From Stenopsyche tienmushanensis (taxonomy: Eukaryota > Arthropoda > Insecta > Trichoptera > Stenopsychidae), in contig WACJ01000045.1 of assembly GCA_008973525.1 (NCBI GenBank), positions 1,612,001-1,676,000 of the forward strand: a stretch of 64,000 nt of DNA, in the 5' to 3' direction. This document shows, piece by piece, positions 1 through 11,400 of the stretch; position 1 is the stretch's first letter, and each line of letters starts with the position of its first letter. A model generated the notes under the pieces. That model was not told where the DNA came from, did no database searches, and worked only from the letters and a program-made list of their open reading frames with translations. A program made the translations under genes and the position numbers.

Positions 1-482
1 CTTCTATAGATCTTTACTTGGGGGTAGTTCTATGTCTGTACTTATATTTTGTTTGAATATATGATCATAACCGATTTCGTTGTTTTTCTTTTCTTGAATA
101 CATGAGAAAAAATATCTTGCAAATGTGATTTTGAGAATTTGAAAATTGTATATCTTAGCTCCTTAAAGAGGTATGACACAATGTTGTGTCCGAATTCCAG
201 TGTCTCGGAGACAGACAAGCGGAGAGTGTCTTGCGCTTTGTGTTTGGAGAGAAACAGACACGAAGAACACCCCGAAGATAAAATTTCGGGGAGTTGTAAA
301 CACCTCTGTGAACATTTTTGAATTATTACAGGCATTGTTTGTGTAAACAATTTCCTTTGCGAGACGTTTAGCAGATGCAGCATATTGGTCTGGTGAAGTG
401 AAGTGAGGACGGGGAGAAGGGTGTGTAATATGGCGGTTGAGGTCTGCCCATGCAAGAAAGGAAACGTTAAACATAGGAAAAA

Positions 483-860
483 TCTAATATACAAAAATTA
501 ATCTCTGTTTGTTCGTATGTAATGCACTGCCATACCATTCATCACATTGCGATAAACCTTCGTCCACTTATTGCTATGGATTGCGCGATTAACATAGGCA
601 TAGTCTAATAAATAAAAATCAATGTTTGTTTGTCCGTATTTAATGCACTTCCATACCGTTCATCCGATTGTGATAAAACTTTGTCAACTTACTGTTTACT
701 GTAACTTACTGACTGCGGGGGCGGGGAGAGAAAGGATGCGATCGAGACAAGAGCGAGTGCGCATATGCTTTTGGATCCCAGCTCTTTGGCTCGCGCTACA
801 CGTGACATGAAACAATAAACCACGTACTGCGTTTCTTTTTAAATAATTATTAAGTACTAG
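483..860 (+). repeat. Helitron-like short repeat, copy 1
   Basis: It begins TCTAATATACAAAAATTAAT and ends CTAG, followed by T, with A before the start: the TC...CTRR, A/T-insertion pattern of Helitrons. It contains two diverged tandem halves, each with a TAATGCACTNCCATAC and GATAAAAC-type block. The right half has a different interior from the other two copies (GGGGGCGGGGAGAG and so on). No Rep/helicase frame is present, so it is nonautonomous. No convincing terminal hairpin is visible, so the Helitron label is tentative. Confidence 0.5.
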
Positions 861-1466
861 TGTATAATAAAACTAAATAGATAGTGGTCAAAATTTATAT
901 TTCTAAATAAAAGAAATAGACGTTTGACAGTAAAAACGATTGAAATGTAAATATCATCGATACATTATTATTCAAGCTTTTTTTAATATACAAAATAAAT
1001 AAAAATAATTTTAGATTTCTAAATAAATAAATGCAGTAGTTAATCCATATGTATTTCCTATAAGTATGTAAAGAGTGTGAACGTGCGCGACGGACGTTCA
1101 CAAATAAAAACCAACCAAATGATATGGCAGTCGGCTATTTAAAATCTCGTATAAACAAAACATTAATAAATAAATATATGTCTTTGTAAAACATTACTTA
1201 TGATCTATTCAATAATTGATTTCTCATTAATAGCTACAGTGGAGTGAGACAATTAAAATATTACATATACTGATTCTAATCTCAGAGATTTAAATACCAT
1301 ATAAATATTCCAAATTAGAAAATTTGCACATTCGAAATATAATTAATGTGGCATTTTATTATGGTCATAATAAGCTTATAAGAAACGCATCTAAGCTTCA
1401 TCACAGTTAAATTATAAAATCTTTGTTGTATATATGGAATTAAAAATTGGCCAGTGCGTAATGCAT

Positions 1467-2451
1467 TTATATATCATCGAAGCTTGCAAAATCTCCTTGC
1501 CAATTTTCTTTCTTTGGTTTATCGGAAGCAGTACAACTAAAAAAATCGTCACCATCGAAAGGATCACTGTCCCTCGCAAAGATATTGACAGATTCAGATT
1601 TTTTTATGTCGAGCTCGGGTTTTGTTCTCGGTTTACTGCTCGAATGCTTTTGATTCCTTCTAGTTTCAGGCACTATTGCATCTTTACCCGACCCAAAGTC
1701 AAATCCTACAATTTTTTCAGTGCGCTCCTCTCTGCTTGTGATCGTGACTTCTTCGTTTTCGGGTATTACGTTGTTCCGACAGTGATCCCCGTTTGCGTCT
1801 GATAATCTCAAAATTCCGTTTCTGGGCTCCGGTGAAAAATCATCTTCGAACAGGGACCGAGCAGAATTAGGAGGAGACGCCTGCGGAGGGCGTATCGACG
1901 CAGGCGATCCCGATAAATTCTCAGAGCTCAATTCCTTTTCGTATTTAAATCGCCCAAAATTAGACACCCGTGGCACGGGTGATTGCTTTTCAAGACTAGC
2001 ATAAGATCCTTCATATTTTGAATTCTTCCGTAGAGAATTTGGATTCTCGACGAAGTCATTCTCAAACGGGGAATTTTGTGATTTGGGCGAGTCTTTTTCG
2101 GAAAAGTCGTTGGAAAATCGAAATCTTGCACCATTTTTCGGGGCGATTGGAGAATCGGCTTCGGATTGGTTGAAATCGTCGAAAAAGTGGTGCTGATGTC
2201 TCGGACGACTTGACGTCGGCGATGCCGGCGGTGGAGGAGACGGAGACCTATCGCGCGAGTAATCGTCCCGGAAAGGAGAACGATGAGTTCGATGTCTTGC
2301 GGGACGCGGTCTATGCGATGACGAAGTCGTGGGCCCGAGACGACTACGAGAACGTTCCGCGCCCGAGCTTCCACCTCCGCCTGATCGTCTGTCTCCTTCG
2401 CCGCTGCTTCCCGAACGTCTCCAGCTACGATTACCCATAGTACAACTGTAT
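1467..2451 (-). CDS. Dab: Dab terminal exon
   Basis: The acceptor at 2452 joins in phase 2 and the frame runs 328 residues to a TAA at 1467-1469. It opens with more Arg/Ser/Gly-rich sequence, then has two FxDxF AP-2 ligands (HFFDDF and SLFEDDF) and a late DPFDGDDFF, ending GDFASFDDI. The apparent ATG at 2438 (MGNRSW) is internal, not a start. Frames 1928-2374 (-) and 2210-2440 (+) are shadows of this exon. Confidence 0.93.
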
Positions 2452-5400
2452 CTGAAAAATTTTAACAGAGTTTACACCAAATATTTTCCATTGGTTATAT
2501 TGTTGAATATGAAAAATATCAACATACCTATGAGAATCATCTGCTTGCCATGGAGGCTCTCCTCTTCTCCTGCTTCCTTCCCTCCTACCAACAGTACTAT
2601 ATCCCCTTTCTATAGAATTATATTTATCATGTTAATTTTTATTATAATTTCATTATGAAGAATGTCACCACACGATGTTTATTTACCATCAGGTCGCCAA
2701 TGATCCTCCCCTGGCCATGCTCTTTCTCTGCGCAATTCTCTACTACTAGATCTTGTGCATGGAGATAAACGTCTGCTTCCGACATAACCACGATCTTCAG
2801 ACCATCTACATCAAAATATTAATTTATTACATAATGTATTTAAGTATATTTACAAATTGTTTTGTATATTGATAACATACTCATCCTCGTCATCTCTAGA
2901 TTTATGTCTTCTTCTATGACGTTCTCTGTCTCTTCCACTTCCAGAATCCCTCCGTTCACGCGACCCTCCTGAGTCTCTTCTTTCGCATGAACCAATAGAT
3001 TCATGTCTAAAAATAGAAATAAAACCCGTATTTGTATTATTATATGTATTTGTTATAACTAGAATTTACTGCTAGTCAAAATGAATTGGAGTTAAAACTA
3101 GTTTTAACTAGAAAAAAGTCTTCTAATAAAAAGACTGTTTCGATTGAGGTCATAGTTCATCCAGCTAACATGTGATAATGCATGCAAGGCATTAAAATGA
3201 CACCTGCGCAGTCAGTCTTCCGCTAAGCGCGCATAAATCAAGTATGAAATACTATTTATATGTAGACAAAAACCAAGGCACAGCCAAAGTCAAGGGTCTG
3301 TCGAACGGGTTAATCAAAACATTGAAAGAATGTAACTTTGTGGATTGTGTCGGTGCTTAGGTTTCAAATATCTAGGATCCATCCTCACGGAGAAGAACGT
3401 AATCTAATGTATATAAAAATTAATTTCTGTTTGTTCGTATGTAATGCGCCTCCATACTGTTCACCAGATTGCGATAAAACTTCGTCTAACTTATTACTAA
3501 GGATTGCGTGAGTAACATAGGCATAGTCTAATATATAAAAATCAATGTTTGTATGTCTGTATTTAATGCGCTATCATACTGTTCATCTGATTGCAATAAA
3601 ACTTTGTCAACTTTTTGTTTACACTTGCAGGGATAAAATAAGCATAGTAAAAATATTTTTTGTGTACGCAGTTCGTTATGCATTGCAACGCATGCCGAGT
3701 AATCGCTAGTGTATAATAAAATAACCTTCAGAATTTAATACGGTAATAGGTGCTACCATTGCCTGAAATTAGGGAACAAATCACTATTGGCTAAACCATT
3801 TATGACGCAATGAACCTCGAAAGGTTCAATAGAGAGGTCATGGACATGAATGGCGAAGCGGCTAGCTCCATCCAAACTCGCTGTCTCGATTTGGGCAGGT
3901 CATGGAGGAGAAGGGAAGAGGCCCAGGATAGAGGGAATGCGTGGTGACTGGGACTCTCTTATAGGGCTATAATAGTCACCAAAAGTAAGTAATGTTCAGA
4001 GTTAAAACTAGTTTTATCTAAAATTCAAACACGTGCAAAAATATATGAAAAAATAAACCTCTCTCTATGATAAGATCGTGAATGCGGCCCTGAATCCCTG
4101 ACGGGAGGCTCTTCTTCCCATGGAGAAACGTCTCTTGAAGAGGATGAAGTCTGCCCTATAAAACAAAATATCATGCATCGTTAAATTGAATTTGTAGTTA
4201 ATGTTAAAGAATTAAGAATTTATTTTTAAAATACTTACTAGTATGCCAGCTCTTCGGATTGCGACGATGTCTACGAGAAGACGATTCGGAATAATTACGA
4301 GGCCAGCCCCTGACTTGCTGGGGTGGAGAATCTTTAGAATCGGATGACCACGGAGAGGCGCCATCTTCACTAGGAACAGTGGGCGAAGCTCTATCTCCAA
4401 CAGGGAGCAAAGCCCAGGCGTCTCCTCGTTTACGTGATTTTCCACTACTTCTACGACTACTATCTCTGTCTCTTTCCCTCTCACCAGTCCCAGATTCTCG
4501 TCCACCTACAATATGACAAATGTTTGGAATAAAAACAATATTGATTGATCGAAGTACATCATTTGATTTTTACCTGTTAGAACGATTTCCGGCGAAGATC
4601 CACTTGCGACGTCGCTGATTGAACCGGACACTAACGGTGGAGGCGCTGTCAATTGTACGGGCGTACGCCTCGGAGGTTCTACGATCTTCTCGGGGCTCCG
4701 AACCACTTCTTTCATCACCATGGGTGACTTTCTAAACGCGTCTTCTGGATTTGCTAATGATAATGAGTTATCGATGCAATCAAAAAAGTCGGAATGATCA
4801 AATCCATCCGATTTTTCATCTGACTTTTTTCGTTCTTTCGGAACTTGCAACGGAGCGGAAGGTTCGGGCTCTTCGGATAATTCCGCGCTTAAAGGCCTTG
4901 GTATTTCTTCGACGGTAGATAAATCTCTCAATGCGGCATATCTATCCGCATTGGAAACGATACTTTTTTCTTCAGTCGAAGCATTTTTTATATCCGTATT
5001 TAGGCTTACGTCTACGTCCGGAGTCGGTGAAACGCTCGTCTTTTGAATATTATTAATTACACTTTTTAGCACTTCCAATTTAGCGTTTTGAGACGAAGTT
5101 TGCGTTTTTAATATGGAAGGCATTATTTTCAAAGCGTCTAAATTTTTCCTCCCCAGAATATCGGCGGTTGAACTCTTTTCTTCAGTTTGGATAATTGATG
5201 TATCGCATGGAATTTCCGGCTGGGAACTTAAGGAATCGTGTTCTTCGAGGTTTTGAGCAAGCGGATCATTCAAAGCTTGACTCGTCAATCCCTCTATTTC
5301 AATTTCTCGAAAAACCGCATATCTGTCGTATGAATTTTTAGTCGTCGGGGTTGACTTGTTAAAATTATCAAAATTGGCTTCAAAGGTGTCTGTAGCAGCT

Positions 5401-8400
5401 GAGGTTGTAAAATTTTCTTCGAAGTTCACTTCAAATTCGAGACTCTTTTCTTGCGGTTTAATTGGATTATCGACAACTTGCGGAGGAGATTCAATTATAA
5501 CGTCGGATTTGGCGGAATCATTATTGCCAGTTTGTAAGTATTCGTGTAAGTGGCCAGTTAATTGAGCTAATGTCATTCGGGATAGAAGTTCGGCAGGCAT
5601 TCGTAAACGTCCGGCTAATTCATCCATACCGCACGTTAAAAGTTGTGCTAGGGTAATATCGAGTCCCGGAGATGGAGCAGTAGAAGGTGAAGGCACAGGA
5701 CGTTTAGGAACAGCGGGAGCAGGGGCAAGATAGTCATCGTCTGGAGCAGTCGATGGATTTAACCAATTAAAGGAACTCATAGGAGGAGTCGGTATGGATT
5801 GCATGGGTGCTGCTTGTCTACGACGAGCGGGCAATGGTAAAGGTGGCCCCACACTCACTTCTCCAAGTCTTTCGATAGGCTTTTTAGGAGGTAAAGGTGG
5901 CGGTGGAGATGGCGATGGTTGAACGTGCTGTTGTTTTCCTGAATGTGGTCTTTGTCTCACAGTAGATTTGTCAACAGAAGTCTGAAATAATAAAAAATAA
6001 TTAGGTAATAAAGTAATAAGATAAATCGGTTGGAAAAACAACAAAAATACTCCGTATCAAGATACTATAAGCTTTAAATTGGCATATAAGGAAAGTACTT
6101 AAATATATATGAATGCATTTTTACAATAATTACACTTAGGTTACAATAATCAATGCTATTAATCATAATATTGGGTGTCTGAATAAGTTCCTGCCGTTTT
6201 GATTGAACAACGTTACGAAATGTCTGACACCATTGGGAATGATACTGTAATGGCCATCCCACTTCTGACACCAGTGTAACGTTGAGGCTGGGGCAGTCCC
6301 TTGGCGGCTCTCACACGCTTATCGGGATGGTTGCGCTAGCGCATTCTTGGATGGACCTGCATTCTTCTATCGGGGCGTGATGTTGCTGGACGAATAGATG
6401 GTAATAGACAGGCGTCAAATAGAAAGTCTCTCTTCTCTAAATAACTATTTATTCCACACGAAAGAGAGAGCAATCTGACTGCGGAAGGTCGTCCCTCCTG
6501 CAGCCAATGCTAACCGACGGCTCACCGACGGATGGGTCAATTCCTGGACAGCTTCAAGACGTGTCGTTTTTTCGACGTGGAATTCAAATGCTGCCAGAAA
6601 GACAGGCAAAAGTAGAGACTGACGATGGAAAATTCTTTAATTGACTTGCTTTTTTATTACTTTTATTTTAAAATAAAAAATTTATTTGCACGAAAAACGG
6701 CGATAACTTATTCACACACCCAATATAAATATATATATATACATTTTACTAAAATAAAAACATTTAAAATGTGGATACTGGTAGTAAAACATTATAAAAT
6801 TACCTGCTTCAATATCTTCGGTGATCTAGTGGAAGGTTCAGGGGGTAAAGAAACTTGGAGAGGAACAATGTCACTTTTTAAAGCAGCACAAAGGAATTTG
6901 ATCTTGCTAGATTGATCAGAAGCTATCCTTGTTTCGGGCAGGGGTGTTTCTTTAGCGGGGTTAGATATATTTTTAGAACTAGATGAAAACTCTGTTTGTA
7001 TATTACGTGGAAAATCTAATGAGCTACCAACGAACGGATCATCTCTTAAAGATTCAGCAAAGGGATCGGTATTATCAAAAGGATCCGTTTCAGCAAACGG
7101 ATCGGCTGGGAACAAAGACGTATTGCTAAACATTTGCGTTACAGACTGAGGCTTCGCTATACTGACAGAGCCCCCCGAATGCCGCCCCACTGAGGTGAGC
7201 GTCGTGAGCAACTCGGCTTTGGGACTGACGTCGAACTTCGACTGAAATAAATGCTCCGACGGAGGTACAATATGTCCGCCCACTAAATCTTTCAAGACTT
7301 TTTTTGGAGGATTTTTCAGCTCTTGGAAAAAATGTTTTTTATCCACATAAGGTTTACTTCTGCCTGTACCTAAAGGATCTAACTCGGTAAAAACGTCGAA
7401 TACTGTTCCGGACGAAGGTTGATCCAATAAATTCTGAAAAGTAAAATATGAACTTGTATGATTTTTTAAATGATTAATGATTCAAAATTTGTAAGTCTCA
7501 ATATCGATACTAACCAATTCCATTGGTACCGGCGAAACCATAGGACAGCTGTCTAAAATGACAGAAGACGGTTTTTCGCTTGTGCTTTTATCCGAAGAAC
7601 TAATTTCGCTGATGATAGCTTTGCGAGGGCTTTGATGGCTGGGTCCGGGGGAAGCCGTCGTAGTCGGAGATGCCTGCGAAGTCACCGGCGCAGAAGTAGT
7701 CGTCGTTGTGATCGATGTTGTTGTTTCAAAATTGAAATGCGTCCGCACGGGAGGCGGACTGAACGGCGATCCGCCGTCACTCGTTATGCTAGCAGTCGTT
7801 CTAGGACCGCGAGAGCTGCTAGGCGGCGGCGGCAAGAAGCCCTATATCGCATTAGACAATGTTGTTATTTAATAAAATAGAAACGTTTCACTCTGATAAT
7901 ATATTTGAAGATCGTTACATTACCGGCACTGGAGTCGACGTGAACGAATCACCGAATGGATCCGTCGGCGGCGTTAACCTCTCCATTTGATGTATTCCTC
8001 TTTGTAAAGAACTCAATTCTTGTTCTAAATCGACGAGTTCAGCGACGGCACTGCCTCCAGCGTTTGCTCCACTGGCACCGTTATTTCCTGACGTTGATGC
8101 TATCGAACTGGTTACACTTCCTCCCAAGCGAGCTCGTGAAATAGCGATGATATTGTCACCGTTCTATAAAGACGATCAAATACATTTATAATGAAACAAT
8201 TTCATTACATATAATTCTATGTCCGATAGCATATAACTTCTTGGAGAATACCAGTGTGGTTTTAGACCTGACAAATCTACTGTGGACCAACTATTTATGA
8301 TCAAATTATTCTCGCAAAAAACATGGGAATATGGTGTCGATCCACCACATACTTGCATACTTTTATAAGGCATACTCGACAGCATCAATTGGGAAAAACG

Positions 8401-11400
8401 TTGGAGATGGAAATCCCAAGTAAACTGGTGAGGCTGTCGAGGATGTGCGTGACCGGATCAGTCAGTATTGTATGTTCTAATTGCGCTCTGTTGGAGCCTT
8501 TCGAGATGATGATGGGAGTTAGACAGGGGACTCCGTCTTCCTGATTGTCTTTAATATTCCGTTAGAAGCAATAATGAAAGAGGCTGGCAGATCGGAACCC
8601 ACACATCCATGGAACAAAGATATAATGCCTTTGTGGATGACATCGATGTTGTGGCGAAATCGAGGTCAGTAATTTTGGCGGCGCTTATGTTTATCTACTA
8701 CTACAGGGGTATATCCCTTTTGAATATTGGATATAAATTATTTGCAAGAGCTCTAATCGGATAGCTGTCTTCCATCGTGAATGAACCAATGCGGTTTTAG
8801 ACCGGGCAGGTCCACTGTGGACCAATTATTTAATGTAAGAATATTTTCAGAAAAAATGTCACGGATGACACGGATACTGACACACCTAGTCTACCGAGCC
8901 GTCTTATATTAAATTGAAAAAGACGTTGCACATCTGGGTTTAGGTAATTGGAGGGAGGAGGCCCATGGCAAATGAAAATGGCGATAAGCGCTGTCGGTGG
9001 CCGGGACTCTCTTATAGGGCTATTAGCATCACCATAACTAACTATAGTTCTATGTAAAAACTCTAATAAATATCTTACTTTTGACGTTTCCAGCGCCGAA
9101 TTTGATAGATAGCGAGACGTAGCAAGAATTGTTTTGCCTTCTAGTTGTTGTTTTGCTAATTCGATCTCTTTCTTCTTAAGCTCAAATACTACTTGGAATA
9201 AATCACGCATAGCTATGACCACCTGTAATCAATTAACATCATTGGAAATAATCGAACAATAAAACAAGCTCGTATAGATTGGCGGTGCGATTTTTGTTAT
9301 CATATTATAAGATCTACATTTCCTTTTAGAAGATTTTTGCAATAGAATTCGTTAAATGTATCACGTTTATCTCAATACGATCTTAGATAGTATCAAAAGT
9401 GTATACTTCATTCATTTAATATTAATAACCCAAATTTGATTTATTCATTAGATAGGACAGAATACGTTACCTGACTAGCGGCTTTATCGGTTTTTATACC
9501 AAAAAATCTATGTCCCGTATCGGGTGACCCGAATATATATCCAAACGCTCTGGAATCGCTCATATCCTGCGCTATAAACGATATTTTATGCACAGGATGA
9601 TGGTATAAAGAGTCCTGTATAGGAAATAAAATTGTTTTCATCAGACCAAAACGATTGCGGAGAAATATCAAATCAACGGGGGGAAAATAGACTATTCACT
9701 GACTCCAGTTTTTTCATCTCTCAATCTCAATCCGTCGATTGCCACGTGAACAGATATCCTTTGTTTGTGCTCGCCGGCGGCTCGGATCGCCATTTTCAGA
9801 TCGGCGAGTGCTTCCTGACACATTCTGTCTCCGCGAGCTTCCGCCACTTCAAGTATACCGATAAGTTTCGCCTTGAAGAACACCCCTTCACCAAGGAAGC
9901 GGGAAGGCTCGTTCTTGTCTAAACAAAACTCACACATACGTTAGTAATAATACGAAATCATCAATCGGGAGTTTTTAATACGTTTTTATTGAATCGTCAA
10001 TTGGTTTTTGGAGCTAAATTCAAATTTGTTCTCAATCAATCTGCATTATTGATAACAATCGAATATACGCGCTCAATTCGTTTGAACAATTTGCACCAAT
10101 TTAAATGTTTGTGCCGCGGGATACAAATTGTATGATTGGCAAAATGTAAAATGTTTTTGAAAACAGAATAGCATGGAATTTGATGTATACGTCTTTATAA
10201 TTGAATAACGTTAATCTACCGATTTATGCGGATTTTTCGGGTGGACCTTAGCATCAAAAATAATACGGTATTAAGCATTTAATCGAAATGGAATGATTGA
10301 ATTAAACTTATAACAATGAAATATTTCATCAATGAAGCTAACAACGTCACAGTATCATTTTCGTAGATATTAGTTTTTGACGAGATAAGATTTTGATAAA
10401 TTCAATAAGAATTTTAAAATGATGTAAGTGAATCCGTTATAGATTACTGCAGATTTTTGAAAGAATCAAATCGTCAAATTACAAGTTATGTTAGCGGCAC
10501 CAGTATTTATTGTAAAACAAACCAGTTTTAATAAAAAAATAAGCTAATTAGTGAAAATTACAATAATTTTGCTACATATAAGAGTTAATGAAAATATGAT
10601 AAAGATGAATAGGATTTAAAGCGTGACAATGAAAAGAGTGATTCGTCTTCCATTGATAAAAATATTACATAAAAACATGCAACCCAATAATGTTCTATTG
10701 CATACCGAAACCAACCAACGCGATCGTGCCAAGGAGATTTATATACACAACCCGACAACCATGTGCTTCGTTATTATTCAAAGAAACATTAAACATTCAA
10801 AGCTCCTCAGTTTATAGGTTTACACATTATGAGAACTTACGGTTGGTAGATTTGTGAAATATAATACACCGATTTATCGAGAGTTCATCAATGCAAATTT
10901 TACAACCAAAATATACCCCAAGTTGAATTATGAAAACTCACCGAATGGTCTTAACAGATGTTGAAAATGGCAGACCTGCATTCTTAAATTTGTTTGTGCC
11001 TTCTTCAGGAACAAAGTGCTTTACGACGACTGGTTAATATTCTTTTTAATAGACACGTTGGTACTTTTATTCCATCACAATGCGTAAACCTGCCAATAGT
11101 AGTTGAAAGCAAAATTTCTTTTTACACATCCATGATCAGGGAAGTCAACTATAATTGTTCAATTACATAATTAAATTTTATTAAACGTTAATAAAATTTG
11201 CTTGCGGAATAGATGGACACCTTAGCGAAATCTCTAATAATAATTGAGCCCTACTTTAATAATTATAAGAATAAAAAATTTAAAGTATAGAATATAATTA
11301 AAAATACACTCGGCGGCGCGGAATGTAGCCCAAATATACACATAGTGATAAGGAGCAACTGTTTAATTGTGACGGTATAAACTGAAGCGCTTATAAAGTT

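Noticed and set aside
163..474. 103-codon minus-strand frame near the left edge
   Set aside because: No recognisable motif and it overlaps another frame of similar length; left unannotated.
1928..2374. 148-codon minus-strand frame overlapping the last Dab exon
   Set aside because: Alternative frame of a Ser/Arg-rich exon; the Dab frame closes in phase with thirteen other exons.
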